Below, piece by piece: positions 25,445 to 36,882 of a stretch of DNA of 64,000 nucleotides. Source of the DNA: Strix aluco (lineage: Eukaryota > Chordata > Aves > Strigiformes > Strigidae); assembly GCF_031877795.1 (NCBI RefSeq), contig NC_133938.1, positions 16,214,920-16,278,919 of the forward strand, written 5' to 3'. The translations under genes were made by a program, and so were the position numbers. The notes beneath the pieces are model-generated. The model worked only from the letters and a program-made list of their open reading frames with translations, had not been told where the DNA came from and did not search any database. Numbering within the stretch: position 1 is the stretch's first letter; each line of letters begins with the position of its first letter.

Positions 25445-28400
25445 GAAAAGAAGAAAACTCTGAAGAAATCAAGCACACTCCATTCTCTTCTGTCAATTTT
25501 ACAGCAGTTGGGCCCACTGCATGTGCCAGACAAGACCAACTGCACCACTACTCTTGCACCTGCCCAACAAAGTATTGTGGAGAGCCAGATTCTAGTGAGA
25601 TGGAGAAGGACATATTCACATAAACTGTTTGTAGTCCTACTAGCTGTAGTGCCATCCTTCAGGAATCATATACAGGTAGAATGAAGCTGGGAGTCAAATG
25701 TGTGAAGGCTACAATATACATAGAAGACATTTCCTCTTACTTCCTCCCCCCTTAGTTTACAAATTGTAAGAGTAGATGTTGTCTCTGAACCACAGAAAAT
25801 GTCTCTCTTGCTAGCCCATTCAAGTGAAATAGAAAAATCAAACAAATGTGCAATTTGCACCGTAAGTACAAAGAAATAAGGCTCTGAAAAGTCAATAGCT
25901 TTACCACGGTTTGTTGCCATTTTCACCAGTTCATAAGAAGTATGGTTCTCCCTTTCACACAAATCAGTAGGGAAAAACAATACAATGAAATCCCACAGAT
26001 GACATTACAAGCACATTTATTCCTCAAATATAAAGACACAACAGTGGATTCATTTGTATAAATGTAGACCCCTACACTGTAGATTTTGAGCTGGTTTCTC
26101 CAGGCTGCCTTCACAGACAGCCTACATATAGTCGGTGTAGGCAGCTGCAGGTATCTAGATTGTAGATGTCTAAACATAGGTGAGATGAATCCCATTCAAG
26201 TTGCTCAGCATGAATACCTCACTCTACTTAAAATAAAGAAAAAACTACCAACCAAACAAAAAAACCCAACCCTCCAAGGATTAAGGCCTCTACTTGGGCC
26301 ATGATTGGACAGGTACATCTTCCAAAATTGAAGAAAAGATGAATTCAAGGGCTTTGAAACAGTGGGAAATTAATAGGAGGAAACTCGGTGCAACCAACTG
26401 AGACACAATTTCCTACAGAAGCACAGAACTGGGAGTGAAAACTGGACATCTCTCCTGAAGTCTCTTCCCACAGATTACTTCTCCCTGTGGCTCCTCATAC
26501 TGTCTTGGTTCCAATTTTCTTACATCTAGCTGTTGCAGAGTCAGTCTCAACTGCACCATTAATCTATTATCCTGAAACAGCTGGAACAGCATTATGCATG
26601 CATGTTCCATGACTGACCGAGAGGTATTTCTTCTTTAATCAATGAAACTAAATAGTGTGCTGACTATCTGCATTAGACATTCCCAAACATCCCCTCACAA
26701 AAATATATCTTCTTTTTTATTTTCATTTGTCATAAACTTTATTTCATTTTCTCATAAAATATCAAAGACTTGCTTCCTGTGTGTTTGTATTCCTGAGTGT
26801 TGCTTTCGGCAGAAAGGCCACAATGTCCTTTCATTTTCTCTTCATACCTATAGGAAACAGAGGAAAGTAATATATAGGCTTTTTAAAGCAACTGCTTGGG
26901 GTGATTAACTGCATTGTTTCTCAACTGGTGTCCAGAATTTCAAATCTAACTCCGTATTGTTCCCTACTTTTCTTCTACTTCTTCACTTGTGGATGGTGCT
27001 CTGGGTCAATATCCTACAAGATTCCCAACTCCACTAAAGATCTTGCAACAGTCCAAACCAGCACCGATTCCTGTCTCATCATGCAGTGACACTTTATTTT
27101 ATTCACTGAATATATCCTCTCCATCCTCAGAAACATTCTTCTCAGTAAATGCTTCCATTTTAAAAATGGTACAAAGTGTACCAAAGCCATGTTCTCACAT
27201 CACTCTTGTTCATTTTTAAGCAAAAAATCTTTTATTCAAATTAATGCCTAATTGTTAATGCTCACTAGTAATTTATAGTCTTTCAAAGATTTCAGGTTGA
27301 CATAAAGATAAAAAGTTAGGATAATATTATATTCCTCTAAAAAGCCACATGAACTAACATGTAATAAAAAAGGGTGGGTTTTCCTGGGTGAATAAATTGC
27401 ACATCTTTCAGATCTCTTCCATCAATAATTCATATAAAGGGTTTTAGCACATTTCTCCCACCCCCCATACCAATATAAGCTTGGAAGGACAAAACAATAT
27501 AACAAATTCACAGAAATTTCATGGCCAATGAATACTAAACAATGACAACCACCCACAAAAGCAAAGAAAATGCAGACTTCCATCACATAGCTCTACTCTG
27601 TATTTTTCAAGAAAAGTCCACTCTGAGCAAGCAAATAAGAGTAATTTCCCCATCAAATCTCACAATCTTCTGCCCTGTCAGTCCACTCTTTTTTGTAATC
27701 ATAAACAGTATCTAGACCTTTGCCTCTACACCTGCATGAATTTAGTGTTAAGCATCTGATTTCATTTTCTCATGCTATACTCCAATGCTTGCACTGCACC
27801 CTATAGGGATATTACTGTGCTGGTTTTCAAGTGCTAAAAATAAAACAAACACATGTCAACCCAAGGACAAAGTTGGAAGGAAACATACTTTAATGTAACC
27901 AAAGAAGAATATATTTAGCATTTTGCTACTAAGCAAGGATGAAAATAAACTTGTCAACACGTCGCTGTGTCTAACTGTGAAGCCCACGCCCCACTCAATT
28001 CTTTCTGTAGCATTTATTATATATGAAAAGTGGATTTAGTCCTTCTTTCTTCTTAAGAGTGACTGTTAGTACTCTGTTACTACTGCTGGCCAGAAGCAGC
28101 TTCTGAACTGCAGCATAAAGCACTTCTACCCTTTTAGGCAGCCAGTTTTTCTATCAATTAACAGTAATATAGCCACCTAAGGTGCATTTGAGCAGTGGTA
28201 CATATCAGACTTCAATCTGGAATCCTTCCAAAACCAAATACAAGCATAAGTGGGAATTGGCATGCCACTCACTCCACAGAAAGGGAAGTGTAAAGTGAGT
28301 CCTAAATCAGAATGCTATTTTCTTTTGTATTTCTTTCATTATTATTGTTAATTTGGGCTCTCCATAAAGCAGTACTGTTTCTGTGTCCCCAGAAAGTAAT

Positions 28401-30060
28401 GTTCATCAAAAAACCATGTGATTATATGCTTTAAATATTGTCTTTGAAGTAAAGATATTTTTTAAATTAATACCTATATTTTTAACATTTCAAACTATTT
28501 GAGCTTATATTTTTAACACTGGGAAAAGAAATACTAACACTATATACACTGGTCTTCATTTTGGAGATCCTATATTCTGACTAAAACTGATTTTGAAGGT
28601 AAACACCATTATGCCTGCTTTATTTAGACCTTTAAAGCGCAAACCCAAAAATTTATTCTATTATGTTAGAGCCTGTTTCCTGGTGTATGGAATTCAGGGC
28701 AAGAGCAAAAATATCAATAAATGAGTACAAATTAATGTGGTAGTATTTTAAAACTATTTCGTACAGCTGTATGGACATTTAAAAGAGAAGGCAAGGAAGA
28801 ACATGGGGAACAAGCAAAAAGCTGAGACTTCAACCTCTACAGAACCTGTAGGTTCCTGCATCCACCACCACAAAGAAGAGTATCCAGTAGACTGAGGCAC
28901 TATGGAATGTTCTGGTCTGAAAGAGCTTCTGGCTCCGAGAGAGCGGCTACGGTAAAACAGGAACATTTGCTCTAATACTCAAGAGATTCAAAGGTTGACC
29001 ACTTCAGTATGTCACTACGTTTTTTCTCCTGTATCCATTCTCAATTACAGATGATTCTCTTACCCATCAGTGTAGTAGACATCAACAAATTCTATTCTAA
29101 ATTTAAAATACATTAGTATTTTAAATATTAATGTTAAAACGGTTCACTGGTTCCAGTAAACTTTAAAGGAAGCTCGTAATGTCTGCAAAAGGAGTAGTTA
29201 AGAGGGTTCTGGCAGAGTTTTAGGTAAGCATTAATGGAGCTCTAAAGAGCTTCCTCGTGCTTAATAAGGGGCACTTGAATCCTACTGCCGGAAGTCAGAC
29301 AACCCCAGATAACTCCCTAGGTGTGTAGAAAATAAAAGTAAATCTGAGGCTAAATATTCTAAATTTCACAAGGGAAGAACAAAATCCAGCTAATATTCTC
29401 CAATATGTATGCTGTGGTACTTGCAATGAATTTTCCTAACGTTGACAGTTTGTACGCATCTCTCCAAGTAAAACAGACTCCCGCTATCTTCATGCGGACT
29501 CTAGACCTCTTCTAGGAAAATACAACTATTCCCTCCCCCCTCAGATCATTACAGAGTCACTGTGTCAATTCCAGATGATGGAAATAACTCATCAAAAAGT
29601 AAAAGACTGACAAGCACTCATCTTTTTCTTCAGGGACTGATACAAAGCCTACTGATACAATTCAGTGTCTTTATGATTTAGGATTGACCCAAAAGGCAAT
29701 AATAACACTCAAAGTTTTCTGAAGATTTGCAGGAAGTTATAGATATGAGAAATAAGCATTGTTGGTTTCAGTAAGCTGTCTTTACACTAATAAAACTACA
29801 GCACAAAACTAAAAAACATTAGTGACCCACATACCAAAAAATTATCTTCCAACATGATATTACGCTCATCTTTTAAGACAAGACAGAAGCTTTACAAAAG
29901 TAGATGCCATTTCTCTATTTCAGATGCTAAGATTGCATTTCAATTTTCTTAGCTTTCTAAGGATTTCCATCTTTAATAACGTGTTCTCCATTCGTATGAG
30001 ACAGTTGCAAGTATCTATTAAATACAAAAATACTCCTTAATACGACATTAAAACAGAAGA

Positions 30061-30095
30061 AAAAAAAGGGTTTTTTTAAAAAAGAAAAAAACCCA
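30061..30095. repeat. A/T-rich palindromic tract
   Basis: GGGTTTTTTT is followed closely by AAAAAA, G and AAAAAAACCC, forming an imperfect inverted repeat in TTLL7 intron 1. This is simple sequence with low information content. Confidence 0.6.
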
Positions 30096-30684
30096 GAACA
30101 TTAGAAAACGTGGAAGTTCAAGAAATGACTCATTTGCCATATGTATCCTACAGAGGTTTTTAAAACCTATAATAAATATCCACAGATGGAGATTCAAATC
30201 AAGAAATCATATTTCAGTCTTTCTTGATGCTGACAATTCAGAGCAAGCATGTTCAGCAGTTAGCATTAGTCTGTCACATTTCACCTTCAAAGATATATTT
30301 ATGGCTTTCATAATCGACATACAGTATTGCAAAGATCTTAGAAAAAAATCCTAACTATACAAAAGATTGCAAGACGGCTTAGTGTCTAACTGCTTGTTGA
30401 CCAATTAATCTCCCAGTTCTTCAGACTTGTCCACAACTTAATCTACACTGCCAACTTAACACTGCCAGCTTTGGAAGAGCGTGGGAACAAACCCTTATTT
30501 GATTGCAAGCCTGAGCCTCGGATTACTAAAATGATTGCTAGATTACCGGAATAATTACCTAATAACTGCTGACAGGCTTCATCTCCTGGCCTCTTCTAAC
30601 ACTCCCAAACTGGTGGGCAGATCCCTTCGGAAGTATGTGGAATGTATCCAAACCATCAAAAATATAGAAAGGGGGCATTTTTCT

Positions 30685-30703
30685 AAAAAAAAAAAAAAAA
30701 AAA
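30685..30703. repeat. A19 homopolymer
   Basis: Nineteen A followed by GAAAAAA in TTLL7 intron 1. It generates lysine and phenylalanine runs in shadow frames. Confidence 0.85.
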
Positions 30704-31233
30704 GAAAAAAATTGACAACCATTGTTCTAGACTTTCTTGTGTAATATTGCCAATACCTACAGGTAAAAACCCATTCCTTCCTTATGAAAGAAATTCCATA
30801 TGCTGTACAGAATACCTCATGTAATTTTCTGAAACTTTGTAACATTTGTCTTCAGAAAATCTAGCTTCAAAAATAATACTTCCATATGTCAGTGTAGACA
30901 TTATATTTACTCACCACGTAGGAAAAACCCCTGGCATAATAACTGCTTCTGTCATTTTTTGTTCAAAGTAGCACTGACACATATCCTATTTCTATTAAAA
31001 ACTACAGCCTAGTATTCAAAACAGGGGCAAAAGCTGCTACTGATGCCAAATCACTGTATATTTTGAAATACTCTGTAGAATTTGGGGGACAACCAATTCC
31101 CACACAGAAAAGTGCTTCTAGTCTTTCAGTTATGAAAACAACCAGCAGGATTTCTCTGAGTATCATTTAGACAGGTACTAACCCTCTGCTACATAAAAGT
31201 AATGAAGGATTTAGAAAGAAAAGTATATTGAAA

Positions 31234-31272
31234 CGGAGGGGGGGGTGGGTGCTTGTTTGTTTTAGGGGGTTT
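31234..31272. promoter_or_regulatory. G-rich tract upstream of the island edge
   Basis: On the plus strand there is GGAGGGGGGGGTGGG, then a short T-rich spacer, then GGGGG. Several G runs lie close enough to suggest possible quadruplex formation. It lies about 1 kb downstream of the proposed TTLL7 exon 1 donor, within the first intron (C-rich on the coding strand). A regulatory role is a guess. Confidence 0.3.
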
Positions 31273-31639
31273 TTTGAGAAGGAATAAAATCTTGGTACTC
31301 AAACTGCAAATACATAAGAAAGGCACAAAAGCCACCAATATTGAGACCTTCAGTCAGTTGCACAGAGTCGACCAGTATGTTCAAATTCCAGCATCAATTG
31401 CTCTTCCCTTTTGCTTACAATTACGCATGGCTTCAATAGCAGAAATTCAAGAAGATCCCAGAGATTACGGGCTTTCAACTAAGCGCAGAAAGCACAGGAA
31501 GGTATTTGACTTGCATCTCTAGAGATCTAACTTGTTCTACATTTCAGCCTGCGCTGGGTACCACTGCCAACAGACGATCCCTTTTTAACCTTACCAGGCT
31601 CCGACGAGACCTGGCCCTACATGCGATGTGACCTGCACA

Positions 31640-33110
31640 GACGATGGACTTCGCATGCAAAATCTGGGGGAGGGGGGAGAGAAACCGAGTACCTTTCATC
31701 CTGAACCGCCTCCTCGCTCCTTATTCCTCACACTGCGACACGCAGGCAGTTCCCTCCCCTCCCCTCCGTCCCCACACGAGGGCTGCCCGCCGCGTTCAGG
31801 AAACTTCCCGAGGGGCCGCTGCCGGCCCCTGCGCCGCCGCCCCGCGCTGCCCGGCCCGGGGCCCGGTTCTGCGGAGGGCACTTCTCCGCAGCCCGCACGC
31901 CCTCGGTCCGGGCACCCGAGGGGCAGCGGGGGGCTGGCGGCCCCGAGCCGCAGCATCGCCCCGAGCCGGCGACAAGACCCCGCTCCGGCTCCGCTGGAGG
32001 CGGGACCCGCACCCCGCGGCTGCCCAGCACCCCTGCCCGCCCCCCGGCACCCGCGGCCCCCAGGCTGGGCAGGGCCGCCCTTCCCCGCCGCCCCTCCTTC
32101 GCGGGCGGCGATGCTGAATCACGACGGGCTCCGCCGCCTCTCCCGGGGACGGCAGCCCGGCCCCGCGGGTGGGGGGCGGCGGGCGAGGCGAAGCGCGGGC
32201 GGAGGGGGCGAGCGCCCCGCCGCTCCCTCACCGTTACCTGTCGGGGCGGCGGGTGGGGGCCCTCGAGCACTCCGGTCCTGCCGGGCAGCGCCAGGCCGGG
32301 CGGAGCGTGCTGCGCCTCACGGGCGGCGCGGCGGGGCTCTCACGGGCAGCAGCACCCGAGCCGGCGCCTGCCGAGCCGGGCACTAGCGGGAGGAGGAGCG
32401 GGAGGTTACGGCGGGGAGCCGGGAGAAACCATTCCCCGCGCGGGGGCACCGCCGGTGGCCGGCCGGGCCGGGCGGGGCGGGGCGGCCGGGCCCGCCCACC
32501 CAGGTAGGCGCAAGGAGAGCGCCTGAGGAGAGGCGGGCGGGGGCGGCGGAGCGGGGCGGCGGCGCCGGGGGCAGCTCTCCCACCCCGCCGGCCGCCCCCC
32601 ATCCGTCCCCCCGCGACCGCGCGCGGTGGGAGCGGCCGGCGCCGTCCGCCCGCCCGAGGACGCGAGCGGAGGACCTAGCAACGGCGCGCGCCGCAGCCCT
32701 CGGGCCGGCGGGAGGTGCGGGCAGCGCTGCCCCAGCGCCGCCGGGCGAGGGAACCCGCGCCCGGCTCCGGCGGACGGGCGGCGCCCCAGGAGCCCCATGG
32801 AGCGCCGCTGCCGTGAGCGGGCAGGGCCGCGGGCCGGGGCAGCGCGGGCCGGGCAGCTCCCGGCGGCCCCGGCCTGAGAGCCCCGCGGGAGCACGCAGCG
32901 GGCATCGCCGAGGGGTGCGGGGAGCCCGCCCGGGCGCCCCAGGACTCGGTGGCGGGGACCTCGGGCAGCAGCGGCGGCCGGCGCCGGGCGGTGGAAGCGC
33001 TGCGGCACGGCGGGAGCGCGGCCCTGGAGCTGCCAGCGGGGATGTGCGGCCCGGCCGCCGCTGCGGCGGGTCCTGTCGTCACCCACTGAAATCCGCGGGT
33101 CTGCGCGGAT
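31640..33110. promoter_or_regulatory. TTLL7: CpG island promoter of TTLL7
   Basis: About 1.5 kb is extremely G+C- and CpG-rich, with abrupt transitions from AT-rich flanks near 31,700 and 33,110. Multiple GC-box-like motifs (CCCCGCCC on the minus strand, around 32,470-32,485) are present and no TATA box is evident, which fits a dispersed-start CpG promoter. Position and orientation fit the TTLL7 5' end. A plus-strand donor-like CAG|GTAGGC at 32,503/32,504 hints that the island may also fire in the other direction. Long frames on both strands are compositional artefacts. Confidence 0.85.
32238..32400 (-). other. TTLL7: proposed TTLL7 non-coding exon 1
   Basis: The coding frame begins in exon 2, whose acceptor needs an upstream donor. 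The best donor in the CpG island on the minus strand is CCGACAG|GTAACGG, with the exon ending at 32,238. The 5' end is not determined and 32,400 is only a placeholder downstream of the GC boxes. An alternative minus-strand donor, GATGAAAG|GTACTC, at 31,693 is weaker but possible. Assigned from splice consensus and gene layout only. Confidence 0.45.
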
Positions 33111-33255
33111 TTATGCGCGTTTTCAAAGCACTTTTCCTCCCTTCCCGTTTGGTCGTACAAGCAGTGGTTTTCCTCCTGTGTGCGTAACAGCTGCACGCCG
33201 CTCTGAAAGAGCCATTTCGGTCCTTTCCTGAAATACTTTGCATCCTAGCATAATG

Positions 33256-33271
33256 CACGTGACCCAATCAG
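33256..33271. promoter_or_regulatory. E-box / CCAAT pair
   Basis: CACGTGAC (an E-box of the USF/MYC type) abuts CCAATCAG (an NF-Y-type CCAAT box), about 150 bp beyond the outer edge of the TTLL7 CpG island, on the upstream side of the gene. The two full consensus sites side by side fit a proximal regulatory element for TTLL7 or for a divergent transcript. Factor binding is inferred. Confidence 0.35.
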
Positions 33272-35202
33272 GTACATGCATTAAAGATCCAAAAAATGGA
33301 GGAACGTTTGTCAAATAAAGATTTTAAAGAATGTTATCAAAAGAATAAGAAACTTCAGAAAAAATATTTCTTCAAAAGAATAAAAGCCAAAAGGAAATTT
33401 AATCCATTATCTCAATAGATTATGTAGTATCTTCTTTGTTTATCAAGGTTAGGAGCCAGATTCACAAGCAGTGGAAATCCCATGGCGTTGGATTTAGGCT
33501 GATTTATGTTCGCTGTGGAACTAGCCATAATCTTACTCTGGTTGCTAACGTTTGGGTTTTCCTATCAATGAATGAACTTACTTTATTCATATTATTACAT
33601 TCTTACATCACACATTCCTTACTACTACCTACCTTCAAAACTGATTTCAGTCTAACCTTTTCTCCGCAATCTCTTTGCTAAAATAGGCCTTACATGAGAA
33701 TCTCTACAACTACTTTTCTAAGGCAGTTAGAAATAAATATATTCAGCAAGAACTGGTCAGAAAGAACTGGAACAGAGAAAGTTGACAATGTTAAATGATG
33801 TGAAGCAACTTGGTCAGCATTATGGGTTTTGCGCTACTTTAACGTCTTGCAAGGTAAACTGATATTTTAATAAGAACAGATTGTGGGCTTTTTGCAAATA
33901 CTAGAATGATTGTTAAGGACAGAAAGCCACATGAAAAATCCTTTAGGGAATCCTAGAGAGATGTCAGACTCTTTTCTCATGTATGGTATGGATTTGTAGC
34001 TTATAAAGTTGAAGAATTTCTTACTTTTTACAGACATGGTATTTTTCATCGGGTTTGATTGCAGTTTACATTGTGTTTTTTACTGATATGCAGAGATTAT
34101 AATTTACTTACCACTCAAACCTTTGTTAGGCTTGTCAAAAAAAGAAGCATGTATAATTTCTGCCCACAAGCATGCAATCTCGTGGAAATTCACATGCTTG
34201 TTTGTGTAGGTAAGTGTTTGTAGGAACAGATCTAAATTTTAATGAAAGAAATCCCATGCAAAAGCAGAGGCAATGGGATCTAAATTTTTCTCACAGCTAT
34301 GAGAAAGCTGTGTTACAGGATGCTCGTGGTGAAAGGTTTGATTTTCTTTCCGTTAGTCATTTGGAATCCTGCCACTGACTGCAGATGAAACCATTTACAA
34401 GGTTTACATGCATTGCATGTTATTCCGGGTCAAAGCTTGCTTCGGGCCTACAGCAGATCCTGCCTGCTTTGTTTTAGCTGTATGTCCACATTTCATACCC
34501 TAAACCAGGTCCTTGCACCCCAAAGTCTGAGGTGCACCTCTGCTGAGTGAATTATATTATAGAGCAGGAAGAGCAGCAAATCACAAATGAGAGTTTATGA
34601 TGAGAGATTGTACCCAGCTGTTGCTTTATACTTCACAGGCAAACCTGGAGCTTGGCAGTATGACTGGGCCCTGCTCTGCTCCTGGGAGGCTTTTTCTAAC
34701 AGCCTCACATCCAAGGTGCAGCTAATGCTTCCCCTTTCCAGAGGAGGGCTGGTACAAACAGATGCCGGTCTCAGCTGGGAAATCACAACCTATGACAGCC
34801 TCCCAGCAAAGACCAGAGCTTGACAGCATAAATGCTTTTTCTCAGCTCCATTCCTGGGAGGCATTAATCCCTTCCAGAATGTGCTTTTAGTTGTTGTTTC
34901 CCAGAAGCAGATCAGATTTACTTTTTTTAATGTGATCTGCATTCTGAATCACTCTGAAAGTAGATGGTACTCACTACCTCCATGTTGAAACCTTAGAGGT
35001 AACAAAATTTAGTAAGAAACCAAAACAGGGCATTAAATACACAGCTGCTTGATTAGGAGCATTCGAGTTTTATTTTTAATATTGAGCTAGTTTAACTATT
35101 GAACATTGATACGCTTCAGACAACAGATGTGCCTAGATAATTATTGTAAACAGAACTAGCAATAAAGATACCTTTTATGGCATGAAGATCATCTTATGAA
35201 TT

Positions 35203-35248
35203 TAAACAAACATAGGCAAATAAATAAGAATAAACAAACATAGGCAAA
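35203..35248. repeat. 28-bp tandem duplication
   Basis: TAAACAAACATAGGCAAA occurs at 35,203 and 35,231 (period 28), separated by AT-rich filler. A short local duplication in intergenic DNA. Confidence 0.8.
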
Positions 35249-36865
35249 ACAGAAAACCAGACAGGAAGAATGTGCTTTCTCAGAAATCTACATATTTCTA
35301 TGAATTCTCTTAGGTTTTTTCCTGGTTTTCCATCCAGGGATCCTGGGTACCTTCATGACTTTTAATTGTTATAGTGGAACAATTGAGTCAATCAGATCAG
35401 CCCTATCTTTCAGAGGAAAGTTAATTATTTATTTGAGCACAGTTCCTATTTCACCATTCCTGTTATGAGCAACATACTCCCTGAATAATTATGAGCACTG
35501 CAATGCTGCGTATATGTAATCTATCTCAAAGTCAGTAAATATAATTTCTTCAAATTACAAAGAGGATAATTAAATTCTCTAAAAAATATTGGTCTTTGTT
35601 CAAAGTCACAAAATAGACCTTGAAATGCAAACTTATTCCTCCTGTCCACTACAACCATCAGCTTGCAGAGCTGCAGTAGGATGCAGTCTGCTAGAGTCCT
35701 GAAAACTTGAAGTTGCATTTTGCTTCTGCTGTTGAAACAGCTTGTATCTTCATGCAACTGTTAGTGCTGGGGAATGCCAAAATGAGAGGGTTTCAAACCA
35801 CTAGAAGTAACAATCGTAGGCTCTGTTTCAAAGCCTTTGAACCAGCATGTAGCTGTATAATAGGAAACTTAGCTATTCCAAGTGTGTTTTCTTTTGTTTG
35901 CACAACAGTCATCTTGGAATATATTTACCAAGTAGTTAATTATGCTTTTCTGAACAGGTGCATTTTCCCCCTTGCTATAAAGCTATGTCCAAACAGAGTC
36001 TGTGCTGTCAAAAACATCCCATTTCCTAGTGTCTGACTAGAAAACATTACTGATGAAGAAACAAGGTTCAGCTCAAGTTCCCTCCCTATACTTTATATTC
36101 CCTCGGGATTCTCACTACAAGACTTCTCAGTCCATACATATTTTTTGCCTCAAAAAGCAACACCCATTTCTTTGATAATAAGCCATCTGCTCAGTGCCTT
36201 AGCAAAATCCATGCAACAGCTTCCCAGCATCACCAACACCTGGTAATAGGGGATGGTGTTTCACACAGATACTGCCAGCCTGTCACAGCTTCTTATCTCC
36301 CCTCTCTCTAATCTTCAGAGTACTGACTGGGATTATCTCTTGGAAATCAAATGCCCAGCAAGATGGCTTGTTACTTTTTTATATATCAGCAAACATGTGC
36401 TTGATTGAGTTCATCACTGCTGTAAACATCTTTTATTAGACAGATCAATGTGAATTTACAAGCTGTAGCAGTATGATATTGACATAAAGTAGCATTTCAT
36501 ATACAATAACTTTTTATAGTCCTCATCACTCTAAACATGCTCTGGGTGAAATTCAGTACTGATGTAAGCAGATACTGTCACACCAGGGGTATCCATAGAC
36601 TACAGTTGATTACACTCAAGCTTAATGGGGCCCCTTCGGTTCAGGCATATTTTTGAACAGCTTTAAGATATGAGCACTTCTATTTTTAACCACACAAAAT
36701 ATCATTTGAGAGTGTCTTTATCTGTTTAGTAATCAAAGCTTGGAGGTTTTCTCCAAATAATCTCTTCAAGTTCCCATCTGCTGTCTGCTCCTGTTTAAGA
36801 AAAAGGGAGCCCCAGAACTTCAGCGGTTTGAAGAGGCATTTTTGTTGAGCAGCCATCAAGCCAGC

Positions 36866-36882
36866 AAAAAAAAAAAAAAAAA
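36866..36882. repeat. A17 homopolymer
   Basis: Seventeen A in intergenic DNA. No neighbouring retrocopy recognised. Confidence 0.85.

Larger units (their letters stand above)
12037..32237 (-). other. TTLL7: TTLL7 intron 1 (about 20 kb, 5' UTR intron)
   Basis: This large AT-rich intron runs from the proposed exon 1 donor to the exon 2 acceptor. It contains a 21-bp minisatellite (24,151-24,261), A-tracts at about 16,195, 20,902, 22,569, 25,425 and 30,685, a locally GC-richer pocket at about 15,300-15,740, and a G-rich tract near 31,235. I found no CR1 copy, tRNA or recognisable coding exon. The longest minus-strand open frame (25,666-25,980, 104 codons) has no family features. Alternative 5' exons could be hidden here. 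Confidence 0.7.
1..32400 (-). other. TTLL7: TTLL7 gene, 5' part (locus overview)
   Basis: Seven coding segments on the minus strand join through GT-AG introns in consistent phase (coding lengths 25, 126, 122, 68, 159, 217 and 165 nt; 882 nt or 294 codons in total). They give a continuous N-terminal TTLL7-like protein with no stop. The exon order from high to low coordinate matches the order of the protein. The product is a polyglutamylase of the tubulin tyrosine ligase-like family that adds glutamates to beta-tubulin tails, acting on microtubules and prominently in neurons (family knowledge). The rest of the catalytic domain and the C-terminal regions lie beyond position 1. The right end is an estimate, because the transcription start is not visible. 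The head-to-head PRKACB neighbour agrees with the mammalian gene order. Confidence 0.93.

Noticed and set aside
25666..25980. 104-codon minus-strand frame as a novel gene or TTLL7 exon
   Set aside because: No similarity to TTLL7, no recognised domain, and TTLL7 coding continuity does not need it.
31691..31693. Alternative TTLL7 exon 1 donor GATGAAAG|GTACTC
   Set aside because: A weaker consensus than CAG|GTAACG at 32,238 and further from the GC-box cluster. Kept only as an alternative.
31628..32386. 252-codon plus-strand frame in the TTLL7 CpG island
   Set aside because: Low-complexity P/R/A/G translation of a CpG island with no domain signature.
32406..33086. 226-codon minus-strand frame in the TTLL7 CpG island
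   Set aside because: Compositional artefact. The TTLL7 reading frame has an in-frame stop just before its ATG in exon 2, so no upstream coding extension is possible.
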